A program made the translations under genes and the position numbers. This document shows, one piece after another, positions 28,763 to 37,747 of a stretch of 64,000 nt of DNA. Every line of letters begins with the position of its first letter. Position 1 is the first letter of the stretch. Under the pieces are notes generated by a model. The model saw only the letters and a list, made by a program, of their open reading frames with translations. It made no database searches and was not told the origin of the DNA. This DNA comes from Rhodospirillaceae bacterium (GTDB taxonomy: Bacteria; Pseudomonadota; Alphaproteobacteria; Rhodospirillales; Rhodospirillaceae), in NCBI GenBank assembly GCA_002737725.1, contig NSIP01000001.1, positions 208,921-272,920 of the forward strand, given 5' to 3'.

Positions 28763-30538
28763 ATGACCACAATTTCCGATCAGCCCAAGGCAACCAACGT
28801 GTGGTCTAGGCTCGCGCGTGATTCGATTTTACCCTATTTGGGCGATTTTTTGCTGGCTGGCGTTTGCATGTTGATGGTGGCCGTCTCGACCGCTGCCTTG
28901 GCTTGGCTGATGAACCCGGTGGTCGACAAAGTTTTCGTTGAACGTCGTGCTGATTTGCTGTGGCTGGTGGGCGGGGCGGTGTTTGCCTGCTTTGCCGTCA
29001 AGGGCGTGGCTGCTTACGGCCAAACCATCATCATGAACCGCGTCGGCCAGACGATTTTAACAGATCTTCAAAACCGATTGTTCGCCCATGTTCTGGCCAT
29101 GGATCTGGCGTTTTTCGCCGTCAATAAAACCGGCGCGCTGATCTCTCGTTTGACCACAGACATCAATTCGATGCGACAGGCTGTATCGACGGCGCTCACG
29201 GGCTTGGGCCGTGAAGTGCTGTCGGTCATCTTCCTTGTTGGTGTGATGTTCGCTCAAGATTGGATTTTGGCCACCATTGCTTTCGTTGTGTTTCCGCCGT
29301 CGGTCATTCTGGTGACGGGTTTGGGGCGACGCTTGCGCCGGGTGACCGCCAACACCCAAGCTCAAACCGGCGCCTTCATGACGTTGGCGGAACAAAGCTT
29401 CACGGGCATCCGTGTGATCAAAGCCTATGGCCTTGAGAGTTACGAGAACGCGCGCATCAAAACGCTCACCATCAAAATTCGCGACCTCATTATTGGGGCC
29501 GAGCGCATCAAAGCCATTGCCACCCCGTTGATGGAAACCTTAGGCGGCGTGGCCGTGACGATTGTGATCGTTTATGGCGGCTGGCGCGTGATCGGCGGCG
29601 TGACAACCGCAGGCGCCTTCTTCTCGTTCATCACGGCGTTGTTGATGGCGTACCGGCCCATGAAGGCCTTAGCGAACGCCAACGCCTCCGTGAATGAAGG
29701 TCTTGCGGGGGCCGAGCGACTTTATGCTGTGCTCGATCAACGCGCCGGTGTGACTGATCGCGCTGATGCAAAACAATTGGTACCACGTGATGGAGCTGTG
29801 AGCATCGACAACGTTTCTTTCTCCTACGGCGAGGGCGTGTCGGCACTCAGCGGATTGGTGCTCAACGCAGCGCCCGGCAAAACCACAGCACTTGTGGGCC
29901 CGTCGGGTGCGGGCAAAAGCACGGTGTTCAATTTGCTCCTGCGCTTTTATGAGCCCACGCAAGGGCGTGTGGTCATTGATGGGCAAAACATCGCTGACGT
30001 TTCGCTCGCATCGCTGCGCTCCGCCATTGCCTTCGTCGGCCAGGATGTCGTGCTGTTTGATGATAGCGTGCGCGCCAATATCGCCTATGGTCGCCCCGAT
30101 GCCGACGAGGCAGCGATTATCGCCGCCGCCACAGCCGCCGGCGCTCATGACTTTATTGCGGTCCTACCGCAAGCCTACGACACCGTGGTTGGCGAACGCG
30201 GGCAAACATTATCCGGCGGCCAAAGGCAACGCATAGCCATTGCGCGAGCGCTTCTCAAAGACGCACCGATTTTGCTGCTCGATGAAGCCACCAGTGCGCT
30301 CGACACCGAGACCGAGCGCGTGGTGCAAGCGGCGCTGGACCGCCTCATGCAAGGGCGGACGACCATTGTCATCGCACACCGCTTGTCCACCATTGCGCGG
30401 GCCGATCAAATTTGTGTCATGGATAAAGGCTGCGTGATTGATCACGGCAGTCACCACGAGCTGATGGCGCGCGGCGGGCTGTATCGCCGCCTGTATCAAT
30501 TGCAGTTCGCCGATACTGCCGACGTTGCGACACCGTAG
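28763..30538 (+). CDS. MsbA-like ABC exporter (fused permease and ATPase)
   Basis: A half-transporter of about 591 residues with one six-helix membrane domain and one ATPase. The NBD has Walker A GPSGAGKST, Q-loop VGQDVVLFDD, signature LSGGQRQRIAIARALL, Walker B ILLLDEATSAL and H-loop IAHRLSTI. This architecture matches MsbA, which flips lipid A-core, and the neighbouring surface-sugar genes fit that, but other lipid or peptide exporters cannot be excluded. The ATG at 28763 gives a natural start before the first helix; a TTG at 28682 would add 27 basic residues but stands too close to its AGGGAGGT site. Confidence 0.85.
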   Translation: MTTISDQPKATNVWSRLARDSILPYLGDFLLAGVCMLMVAVSTAALAWLMNPVVDKVFVERRADLLWLVGGAVFACFAVKGVAAYGQTIIMNRVGQTILTDLQNRLFAHVLAMDLAFFAVNKTGALISRLTTDINSMRQAVSTALTGLGREVLSVIFLVGVMFAQDWILATIAFVVFPPSVILVTGLGRRLRRVTANTQAQTGAFMTLAEQSFTGIRVIKAYGLESYENARIKTLTIKIRDLIIGAERIKAIATPLMETLGGVAVTIVIVYGGWRVIGGVTTAGAFFSFITALLMAYRPMKALANANASVNEGLAGAERLYAVLDQRAGVTDRADAKQLVPRDGAVSIDNVSFSYGEGVSALSGLVLNAAPGKTTALVGPSGAGKSTVFNLLLRFYEPTQGRVVIDGQNIADVSLASLRSAIAFVGQDVVLFDDSVRANIAYGRPDADEAAIIAAATAAGAHDFIAVLPQAYDTVVGERGQTLSGGQRQRIAIARALLKDAPILLLDEATSALDTETERVVQAALDRLMQGRTTIVIAHRLSTIARADQICVMDKGCVIDHGSHHELMARGGLYRRLYQLQFADTADVATP

Positions 30539-30549
30539 GGGCTAGTATT

Positions 30550-30639
30550 TTGGCCTTACCTTCTTTTGACCAAGCCATTGCGCAATACCAAGCGGGCAAC
30601 CGTGCCACCGCTGCGCGTAATTCGCAAACTCTAACATAG
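30550..30639 (+). pseudogene. Possible N-terminal stub of a TPR protein
   Basis: Directly after the MsbA-like gene, a TTG-started frame reads LALPSFDQAIAQYQAGNRAT, then AARNSQTLT and a stop. The FDQAIAQYQAGN..TAA pattern looks like the first helix of TPR proteins and TPR-glycosyltransferases. Only 29 codons remain before TAG. No ribosome-binding site is evident. It may be a deletion remnant or chance; the rest of the 174-bp gap before the next gene shows nothing further. Confidence 0.3.
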
Positions 30640-30712
30640 TCAGAGTGTCGGGCAGAATGAGACAATGAATTCTCGCTGATATGTTGCGGCGCAACAAAGC
30701 GCGGGCCCCCCC

Positions 30713-32101
30713 TCAGACCATGATGATCTTATCGCCAATGTCGTTGAGCGACTCAAAGCCGTCTTTGGTAATCAACGTCAGGTCCTCCAAATGCGACGAA
30801 CCACCCGCACCGGCCTCCAGCAGCGGGCAATCCACACTGAGTATCATTCCTGGTTCCAGCGTCATGTCGGCGGGCGGCGGTAACCCCGAATCACCCACAT
30901 GGTCGGCGTGATACAGGCCCACGCTGTGGGGCGTGAAAGAGATATTGTAGTCAGCACCCATGGCTTTCAACGCTGCGCGCCCCTTGGCTTGCACCTCCGA
31001 AAAGGTCACGCCGGGTTTGATCGATTCGCGCACGATGTCCCAGGCCTTGCCCGTCGCTGCCGTTACTTTTTTCATCGATGCCGGGGGCTCGCCGACGAAC
31101 ACGGCGCGCGCATAATCGCCGTGATAGCCCGCATACTCACTCACACAGTCTACCGAGAAGCATTGGCCTTCGCGGAATTTGGCCTCATAAGCTGGCGAAC
31201 TCACGCGATCAATCACCATGAACACCCCGCGCATGCCGCGCATGGCCACGGCGGCAAAATAGCTTGCACGCAACTCACGCACATCAGCGCCCGCACGCAT
31301 GGTGCGCACGGCTTCCTTCACAGCTTCGGCATTGTTGTGCGCGGCTTGACGCATCAGTTCAATTTCCACCGCAGATTTCACAGGTCTGATTTTGCGCAGC
31401 GCATCGTCGGCATTGACAATCGTGGCCTCGGGGGCGGCCTCTGCTGTTGTTTGGTGGACGGGTGGTAAATCAACGGCGATGCGGCCTTTTGCTACGCCTG
31501 CATCCTTTAGCGCTTTGCGTAAGGCAAACACCATGCTGGCCGAAGGCGGCTGCTTGGCCATGGTTTTTTCAACAATCTGCGCGCGTGATGATTCAATAAA
31601 ATCCAGCTTGGCTTCGCCGCGGTCGTTGAATTTTGATAACTTTGCTGCCACCGGCTCGACGGTTCCCTTGCTCAAACTCTCGCCCGCCTCAGGCGCGGTA
31701 TATACATACGCAGGGTAGCCTTGATCCCGATGATCAATCGCGATGGTGTAATAATATAAAAATGCTGGTGCGATCAGCGACAGCCGTTGTTTGTCGTTGC
31801 GCGTGATCACCGCGTAGACGCCCGGTGTGTGCCCCATGCGCGGCGCGGTTAAATCTAACCCCGTCGCGTGATATAAATTGACACCCCCGCCAACCACAAT
31901 CGCATCCAGCCCCAACTGCGTCATAATCTTGTCTGCTTGGGGGAAGTTGATGCGCGGGCCTAATATCGGCTTGGGTAACATCGGCCAGGTTGAAATCGTC
32001 GCAGCATTGGCCGCCGATGTCCCTGCCGCCAGAGTGGCTGCGGTCATGCCCCCCACCACACCCATGCCAAGGCCCCCCAGTGCCGAACGACGTCCGATCA
32101 T
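30713..32101 (-). CDS. Tat-exported M24-family (Xaa-Pro peptidase-like) protein
   Basis: A 462-residue homologue of creatinase/Xaa-Pro aminopeptidases. The N-terminus has a twin-arginine signal (GRRSALGGLGMGV, then an Ala-rich stretch ending ANA), so the folded protein is sent to the periplasm. A creatinase N-like domain is followed by the pita-bread domain. All five metal ligands seem present: Asp in FSVDCVSEY, Asp in HGDYARAV, His in FTPHSVGLYHADH, Glu in DCPLLEAGAGG and Glu in HLEDLTLI. An active dimetal peptidase is therefore likely; substrate unknown. It stands alone, with a 182-bp upstream gap. Confidence 0.85.
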   Translation of the reverse strand: MIGRRSALGGLGMGVVGGMTAATLAAGTSAANAATISTWPMLPKPILGPRINFPQADKIMTQLGLDAIVVGGGVNLYHATGLDLTAPRMGHTPGVYAVITRNDKQRLSLIAPAFLYYYTIAIDHRDQGYPAYVYTAPEAGESLSKGTVEPVAAKLSKFNDRGEAKLDFIESSRAQIVEKTMAKQPPSASMVFALRKALKDAGVAKGRIAVDLPPVHQTTAEAAPEATIVNADDALRKIRPVKSAVEIELMRQAAHNNAEAVKEAVRTMRAGADVRELRASYFAAVAMRGMRGVFMVIDRVSSPAYEAKFREGQCFSVDCVSEYAGYHGDYARAVFVGEPPASMKKVTAATGKAWDIVRESIKPGVTFSEVQAKGRAALKAMGADYNISFTPHSVGLYHADHVGDSGLPPPADMTLEPGMILSVDCPLLEAGAGGSSHLEDLTLITKDGFESLNDIGDKIIMV

Positions 32102-32283
32102 GGCGCTCTCCCCCTTCTCTCGCTGTGTCTATGGATCGCAGAAATCAGGCTAACACCACCACACTGCAGGCGACACGTTATATCAATTGGGGGGTTTTTT
32201 GAGAGCGTAGACGCACGGGGAAACCCGGTTCAAGCATGAACCGTTCCCGCCGCAGATTATCATATTGATTTTATTGAAGAATT

Positions 32284-32358
<75 letters not shown>

Positions 32359-32545
32359 GCTCCAGCGCGTCAAAGCCTTGGGAGGCCCTGAAAAGAGGGC
32401 CGGACTATAGCCATTTAGACTTGCATTGCAAGGGCGCAGCCAGGCCCTCAACCCCGCCCTCAATTGGGCCCAAGCCCTTGCCTTCCAAGCGATTCCATCA
32501 CATTTAATCACCATCAGGTTTCGATGGTTGAAGGATGATTGGTCG

Positions 32546-33463
32546 ATGTTAGTGGGACAATCCGGCGATGTGCCGACAGCCGCCGTGGCTGCCGAAGATT
32601 TGATTAAAGATGCGGGTACGGCGAGCTTCGTGGCCGACGTCATTGAGGCCTCAAAAACTGTTCCGGTGATTGTCGATTTCTGGGCGCCGTGGTGCGGCCC
32701 GTGCAAGCAACTCACGCCGGTCATCGAAAAGTTGGTGAAGCAGTACGCCGGCAAAGTGAAGTTGGTAAAGGTCAACGTTGACGAGAACCAGCCTCTGGCT
32801 GTGCAATTTCGTGTGCAATCCATCCCTGCGGTTTATGCGTTCAAAGACGGCAAGTCTGTCGATGGGTTTATGGGCGCGATACCTGAAAGCCAAGTGAAGC
32901 AATTCATCGAGAAGCTCACCGGGCGTGGCGGCAACCCGATTGATGACGCGCTTGAAGAAGCCGCAGAGTTCATCAAGCAAAATCAGCCGGAAGTCGCGCT
33001 GGAAATTTATCAGGAAATTTTGAGCCAAGACCCCGCCCACGTGAAAGCCTTGGGTGGTGCGCTGAAGTGCTATATGGTGCTGGGTCAACTCGACGTGGCG
33101 CGCGATGTTCTGGCGAAGCTGCCCGAAGCGATGTTGAAAGATGCCGACATTGCCAGCGTGCGCACAGCACTCGAACTCAAAGATCAAAGCCAAGGGGCCA
33201 GCGGCGCGACCCAAGAACTCGAAGCCAAAGTCGCGGCCAACCCCAAAGACATGCAAGCCCGGCTTGACCTTGCCATGGCGCGGTTTGGGGCCGACGATAA
33301 AGAAGGCGCGATGAACGATTTGCTCGAGATGATTCGTGCCGATCGTAAATGGAACGAAGAAGCGGCACGAAAACAGCTGGTGAAATTTTTCCAAGCCTTT
33401 GGCCCGATCGACCCTTTAACAGTCCAAGGCCGCAAGCGGCTCTCGGCGATTCTCTTTTCTTGA
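32546..33463 (+). CDS. Thioredoxin-TPR co-chaperone, YbbN/CnoX-like
   Basis: A 305-residue protein with an N-terminal thioredoxin domain and C-terminal TPR repeats. The thioredoxin site is WAPWCGPCKQL (about residues 45-55), with an active CGPC pair, unlike E. coli CnoX, which has SQHC and no redox activity. TPR-like helices follow from about 130 (DALEEAAEFIKQNQPEVALE). The family holds unfolded clients for GroEL/DnaK under oxidative stress. The ATG at 32546 is preceded by GAAGGATG; an upstream frame to 32426 is less likely. Start of a rightward run with the Lon-domain, Trm112 and DUF971 genes. Confidence 0.88.
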   Translation: MLVGQSGDVPTAAVAAEDLIKDAGTASFVADVIEASKTVPVIVDFWAPWCGPCKQLTPVIEKLVKQYAGKVKLVKVNVDENQPLAVQFRVQSIPAVYAFKDGKSVDGFMGAIPESQVKQFIEKLTGRGGNPIDDALEEAAEFIKQNQPEVALEIYQEILSQDPAHVKALGGALKCYMVLGQLDVARDVLAKLPEAMLKDADIASVRTALELKDQSQGASGATQELEAKVAANPKDMQARLDLAMARFGADDKEGAMNDLLEMIRADRKWNEEAARKQLVKFFQAFGPIDPLTVQGRKRLSAILFS

Positions 33464-33481
33464 GGTAAGATTCACCCCACA

Positions 33482-34198
33482 ATGCGTAGCCCCGTTCAAA
33501 CCAACTTTAAAGACTTGCCAGATGAACTAGCCGTCTTTCCGTTGTCGGGTGCGTTGGTTTTGCCAGGCGGTCGGCTGCCTCTCAATATTTTTGAGCCGCG
33601 CTATCTGAACTTGGCGCTCGATGCGCTGAAGTCGCAGCGTATATTCGGCATGATCCAGCCCGACCAAACCAAACTCAATCGCGCGCGGCTGACGGCCGAG
33701 CAGGCGGGCTCTGATAGCAACATCATCAAACTGAAGACCGAGCCACCGATTTATTCTGTCGGCTGTGCGGGGCGCATTGCATCATTTGAGGAAACCGATG
33801 ACGGGCGCATTCTCATCGCCCTCAAGGGCCTGATCCGCTTTCGCGTCGTCCAGGAGATCGAGGGCTGCAATGGCTATCGGCGGGTGAAGCCGATCTATGA
33901 CGAATTCAAAACCGATATGGAAGCACTACCGAAAATCGTGATGGATCACGACGCCTTAATCGAGGTGCTGAAGCCTTATCTTGATGCGCAGGGCATGAAT
34001 GTGAATCTCGATGTTATCAAAAAACTATCCGACGCGACGCTGATCACTTCCCTGTGTATGATCTGCCCGTTCGATCCGCGCGAAAAACAAGCACTGCTCG
34101 AAAGCCCCACGCTGCAACACCGAGCTGAAACACTCACAGCGCTGTTGCGCATGGGCGTTTTCGATGCCAGCGGAAAACCCGACGGCCCCCGCCAGTAA
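33482..34198 (+). CDS. LON peptidase substrate-binding domain protein
   Basis: A 238-residue protein that contains only the N-terminal substrate-binding domain of Lon, without the AAA or peptidase parts. It shows ELAVFPLSGALVLPGGRLPL, NIFEPRYLNLALDAL and YSVGCAGRIASFEETDDGRI. Family function is unproven; it may recognise unfolded proteins. It starts 18 bp after the YbbN-like gene, suggesting cotranscription and a protein quality-control setting. Confidence 0.9.
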   Translation: MRSPVQTNFKDLPDELAVFPLSGALVLPGGRLPLNIFEPRYLNLALDALKSQRIFGMIQPDQTKLNRARLTAEQAGSDSNIIKLKTEPPIYSVGCAGRIASFEETDDGRILIALKGLIRFRVVQEIEGCNGYRRVKPIYDEFKTDMEALPKIVMDHDALIEVLKPYLDAQGMNVNLDVIKKLSDATLITSLCMICPFDPREKQALLESPTLQHRAETLTALLRMGVFDASGKPDGPRQ

Positions 34199-34229
34199 AC
34201 AAGACCACACACAATAAGTTGAAAATATC

Positions 34230-34415
34230 ATGCCCACCGCCAGCGACATCGACCCCAAGCTTCTGGAAATTCTGGTGTGCCCTTTAACCAAGGGCCCGCT
34301 TAATTATGACCGCGAAAAACAAGAGCTGGTCAGTAAGCAAGCGGGGCTGGCCTATCCGGTGCGCGACGGCATTCCGATTATGTTGGTGGATGAAGCCCGC
34401 AAGCTCGACGCATAA
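34230..34415 (+). CDS. Trm112-family zinc-ribbon-like protein
   Basis: A 61-residue protein of the Trm112/YcaR family. It begins with the typical [17 protein letters not shown] and ends [19 protein letters not shown]. Eukaryotic Trm112 activates methyltransferases; the role of bacterial members is not settled. Only one of the paired cysteines is seen (VCPLTKG), as in many proteobacterial copies. It lies 31 bp after the Lon-domain gene and 5 bp before the DUF971 gene. Confidence 0.9.
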   Translation: MPTASDIDPKLLEILVCPLTKGPLNYDREKQELVSKQAGLAYPVRDGIPIMLVDEARKLDA

Positions 34416-34420
34416 AATCA

Positions 34421-34786
34421 ATGGCCTTGCCCGAGCCCTGGCCGTCGTCGATTGATTACGACCCTGCCACAAAATCACTATGCGTTGCGTTTGATAACGA
34501 CCGCCAATTTGATTTGCCGGCGGAATACTTGCGCGTTGAAAGCCCCTCAGCTGAAGTGCAAGGGCATAACCCCGCTGAAAGAATATTTGTGCCGGGGCGC
34601 ATGCATGTGGGGATTATGAATATCGAGCCGGTGGGAAATTATGCCATCCGTATTATCTTTGATGACCTGCACGACACCGGTCTTTATTCGTGGCGCTACT
34701 TGTACGAGCTGGGGCGCGATTACGCCGAGCGCTGGGCCTCGTATCTCGATGGTTTAAAGGTGCGTGGTCTGAAGCGCGAGCCTTAA
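34421..34786 (+). CDS. DUF971 (gamma-butyrobetaine hydroxylase N-terminal-like) protein
   Basis: A 121-residue protein made of a single DUF971 domain. Conserved blocks are WPSSIDYDPATKSLCVAFDN, DLPAEYLRVESPSAEVQGH, and VGNYAIRIIFDDLHDTGLYS followed by WRYLYELGRDY. The same fold forms the N-terminus of gamma-butyrobetaine hydroxylase, and some bacterial members lie beside Fe-S or Mrp genes. Function here is unknown. Last gene of the rightward YbbN-like to DUF971 run; followed by palindrome copy B. Confidence 0.9.
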   Translation: MALPEPWPSSIDYDPATKSLCVAFDNDRQFDLPAEYLRVESPSAEVQGHNPAERIFVPGRMHVGIMNIEPVGNYAIRIIFDDLHDTGLYSWRYLYELGRDYAERWASYLDGLKVRGLKREP

Positions 34787-34800
34787 CCTTTTTGTTGGTC

Positions 34801-34843
34801 GCATTTTTCCACGCCAACCGGTCTCCACTTGTCGAGAAAATGC
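34801..34843. repeat. 43-bp interspersed palindrome, copy B
   Basis: Outer arms GCATTTTTCC (34801-34810) and GAGAAAATGC (34834-34843) pair at 9 of 10 positions. The first 17 bases match copy A exactly; the centre differs (CCGG in place of GTGG). It fills most of the 59-bp gap between the converging DUF971 and UbiH-family genes. Confidence 0.7.
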
Positions 34844-34845
34844 TC

Positions 34846-36099
34846 CTAAAGTCCTACACCGCGCATAAGTTTCGGCAAGTCGCCGACCGTGCCCATGGCG
34901 TGACGCATGAAGAAGAGTTTCAGCGGCGGAATTCGATTAACGATTCCCAATCCCATGTCGCGCGCTATCCGAATGGGCGCAATGTCGTTCGAGAACACGC
35001 GATTGAGGATGTCGGTCACGCCGCCCATCAGCAAATTATCTGCGCGCCGCCAGCGTTCAAACCGATCAAGCCCTGTGGGGTGCGCGGGGTCTAAGCCTAA
35101 TTGCGCGTTGTCGACCAAAATTTCAATCAGCGCCGCAACGTCACGCAACCCTAAATTCAAACCTTGCCCGGCAATGGGGTGAATGGCGTGCGCACTATCG
35201 CCAATAAGCACCAATCGCGCTTTCACGTAGCCTGATGCAAATTGCAAACCCAACGGGTAACTCAAGCGCGGGCCGATCAGGCTGAGTTCACCCAAAAAAC
35301 CGCCCACGCGTTCATTGATCTCGGCCACAAAGCGATCGTCGGGCAAGGCTAAATAATCAGCCGCGCGCCCGGCGGCTTCGGTCCATACCAGTGACGAGCG
35401 ATGCCCGCCGTACAGCGGCAAAATCGCAAAGGGCCCTGCTGGTAAAAACCGCTCATGGGCTATGCCCTGGTGCGACGTTGCGTGACCGATGGTGGCGACA
35501 ATCGCAGTTTGCGGGTAACTCCAGCCGGTCACGTTCACGCCTGCGGCCTCACGCAAGCTAGAATTTTTGCCTTCTGCCGCGATCACCAATTTTGCATCTA
35601 TCTCGCCGCCATCTTTGAATTGCACGGTGGCGCTGTCGGCGGTTTGCGTCAAGCCACTCACAGCAACAGGCGCGATTACATCAATCAACGCGGGTTGTGC
35701 AGTAATTTCCGCGGCAATGGCTTCACGCAAATGTCGGTTTTCGACCATATAGCCCAAGGGGCCTTCGCCCAGGTCGCGATGATCGTAATGCAGGAACAGC
35801 AACGAGGGGCCGTCTGAAACTCGGATGTCTAAAATCGGTTCGGCCCGCGCGGCTAAATGCGGCCACAGACCAATCGCGTCCAGCAGCTTTTGCCCTGAAG
35901 CTGAAATGGCCGAGGCTCGCCCATCAAAATCGGGGCCGATGCCTTGGCTGGGTGCCAGGCGATCCACCAGGGTAGTTTTCACCCCGTGCCGGGCCAGGCC
36001 CAACGCCAGCGAACCGCCCACCAGACCACCGCCGACAATCACAATGTCGGCGCAGATGCGCTCTGTCGCGTCGCTCGCGAAACCTGGGGCTTTCGTCAT
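34846..36099 (-). CDS. UbiH/UbiF/COQ6-family ubiquinone-biosynthesis FAD monooxygenase
   Basis: A 417-residue flavoprotein hydroxylase acting on the ubiquinone ring. FAD binding is shown by VIVGGGLVGGSLALGLARHG (about residues 19-38) with the acidic residue replaced in the usual place by TLVDR, by the GPDFDGRASAIS motif, and by LVLIGDSAHAIHPIAGQGLN, then LGLRDVAAL (about 285-315), the UbiH signature. Which ring carbon it hydroxylates cannot be read from sequence. It stands alone, converging on the DUF971 gene. Confidence 0.9.
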   Translation of the reverse strand: MTKAPGFASDATERICADIVIVGGGLVGGSLALGLARHGVKTTLVDRLAPSQGIGPDFDGRASAISASGQKLLDAIGLWPHLAARAEPILDIRVSDGPSLLFLHYDHRDLGEGPLGYMVENRHLREAIAAEITAQPALIDVIAPVAVSGLTQTADSATVQFKDGGEIDAKLVIAAEGKNSSLREAAGVNVTGWSYPQTAIVATIGHATSHQGIAHERFLPAGPFAILPLYGGHRSSLVWTEAAGRAADYLALPDDRFVAEINERVGGFLGELSLIGPRLSYPLGLQFASGYVKARLVLIGDSAHAIHPIAGQGLNLGLRDVAALIEILVDNAQLGLDPAHPTGLDRFERWRRADNLLMGGVTDILNRVFSNDIAPIRIARDMGLGIVNRIPPLKLFFMRHAMGTVGDLPKLMRGVGL

Positions 36100-36264
36100 A
36101 GAGGGACCTTAACTCAAATCATGCGCGGCCCCAACCACACCAAGCTCACGGAATCGCTCAGGTTTTAAGGACTATGCCAGGGTCTTGATTGGCTTGCGCT
36201 TTGGGCCCGATGCGCCTATTTTCCGGCACCTTTTTCAAAAGGTGCGATCCTTCTTCAGGCGCGT

Positions 36265-36339
<75 letters not shown>

Positions 36340-36770
36340 TTCAAAATCAATGACTTATTGAACAATTGACTTTCGCCCAGAGTGGCGAAGAATCATTTGG
36401 CAACCACGGCAGGGAGCAAGGCGGGCATCCCGCATTGCTAATCCATTCTGCTTTATTCAGCATCGCCATTAACAATCGCTATCCCCCAACTGACAAAACC
36501 GCCATAACCCCTTTTTTCAGTTCTGTCAGTCTGGCCTTAGGCCGTTAGCGCCACTTTCCGACCCCATCCCCCCGAAAACGGCAGGGGGTATGCTCAATGC
36601 GGGGTCCCCAACCATGCATGTCGCGTCGGGTTTTTTTTAATTACGCTAGGCGGTGGGTGGCCTCAGGCTGGGGTGGTAGCCGGGATGGCTGATTGCGGTC
36701 ATCAGCTTGGCTAACGGATGGTCAGTCTGGTCGCAGGGCTGCTGTCAATGTGACAATGCCTGCATAAACA
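36340..36770. other. Gene-poor stretch between tRNA-Thr and Bax inhibitor terminator
   Basis: About 430 bp with no convincing gene; the longest open frame (60 codons) has no family likeness or ribosome-binding site. A CCCCC...GGGGG hairpin lies near 36569-36589 and an eight-T run near 36632, preceded by GTCGGG. This could be the end of a small RNA or the tRNA transcript, but no complete terminator stem can be drawn with confidence. Confidence 0.4.
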
Positions 36771-36800
36771 AAAACCCCGGATCGTAAGATCCGGGGTTTT
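36771..36800 (-). terminator. Strong bidirectional hairpin terminator after Bax inhibitor gene
   Basis: A perfect 13-bp stem AAAACCCCGGATC / GATCCGGGGTTTT with a GTAA loop. Read on the minus strand it lies 26 bp after the stop of the Bax inhibitor-like gene and ends in a T run. The symmetric A/T tails would let it act in both directions. Confidence 0.85.
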
Positions 36801-36826
36801 GCATTCGGTCTGAAAGACCTTTGCTG

Positions 36827-37582
36827 TTATTTCCGGTCGCCCAGTAACGACAGCAAAATTTGGAACAAGTTGACGAAATTGAGGTAGAGCGAGACCGCGC
36901 CCATAATCGCCGAGCGATCTTCCATGTTCGTGCCTTGCACCTCAAGGTACTCGTTCTTCAGGCGTTGTGTGTCATAGGCGATGAGCCCCGAGAACACCAA
37001 GAGGCCAACGCACGAGATGACGAATTGCATCATCGAGCTTTGCATGAAGATGTTCACAACGCCTGCGATGACGATGCCGATCAGGCCCATGAACAAGAAC
37101 GTGCCAAAGCCCGACAGGCTTTTCTTGGTGGTATAGCCGTAAAGACTGAGTGCGCCAAAGGCCGCCGATGTAATGAAGAACACGCGGGTCACCGACACGC
37201 CGGTATAAACCTTCAGCAGCACGGCAAAGCCTATGCCCATGGTGCCGACCAGGCCCCAGTATAAACCCTGCAACATGCCGGTGCTCATCCGCGCCCCGCC
37301 AAAGCTCATGGCCAGGATAATGCCAATGGGGGCGAACATCGCCACGAAGCCCATGCCGGTGTAGCCCACACGGCCGTTGGCCGCAGTTTGGAAGAACACA
37401 TCTTGCAAGCCGGTGTTGGCCACGACAATGGCGACAATGCCGCTGAGCAGCAGGCCCGAGGCCATGTAGTTGTAGATCTGCAGCATGTGCTTGCGCAGGC
37501 CGACGTCGATGTCTGCCGCTGCGGTTTGTCCCCAGATGCCGCGATCAGCCTGACCAAACGCTTTACGATCTGTATCAGCCAT
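36827..37582 (-). CDS. Bax inhibitor-1/YccA-family membrane protein
   Basis: A 251-residue, seven-helix inner-membrane protein. The family signature region LSLYGYTTKKSLSGFGTFLF (about residues 140-160) and IAYDTQRLKNEYLE (about 202-215, with the conserved Asp pair of the pH/Ca2+ switch region) are visible. Bacterial members modulate FtsH (YccA) or leak Ca2+ (BsYetJ). The soluble N-terminus of about 28 residues is unusually Asp/Arg-rich. A single gene with its own terminator. Confidence 0.9.
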   Translation of the reverse strand: MADTDRKAFGQADRGIWGQTAAADIDVGLRKHMLQIYNYMASGLLLSGIVAIVVANTGLQDVFFQTAANGRVGYTGMGFVAMFAPIGIILAMSFGGARMSTGMLQGLYWGLVGTMGIGFAVLLKVYTGVSVTRVFFITSAAFGALSLYGYTTKKSLSGFGTFLFMGLIGIVIAGVVNIFMQSSMMQFVISCVGLLVFSGLIAYDTQRLKNEYLEVQGTNMEDRSAIMGAVSLYLNFVNLFQILLSLLGDRK

Positions 37583-37747
37583 ATGTAACCTCTTTGCTTT
37601 TCAAACAAACGCTTGGGTCACGGCGATCTTGCCGGACTGTCACCCATATTGGGCTGGTGTGGGGCGACTTCAATCGAAATCGGCCAGATCACATGAATGT
37701 CATCTTGGGCGAGGTGTATAACCATTAAAAATAAATGGCTTAGTACA

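Noticed and set aside
36366..36548. A 60-codon frame after tRNA-Thr
   Set aside because: No start signal, no likeness to a known family, low-complexity translation.
36595..36640. Possible terminator at the eight-T run
   Set aside because: No stem of adequate length directly precedes the T run.
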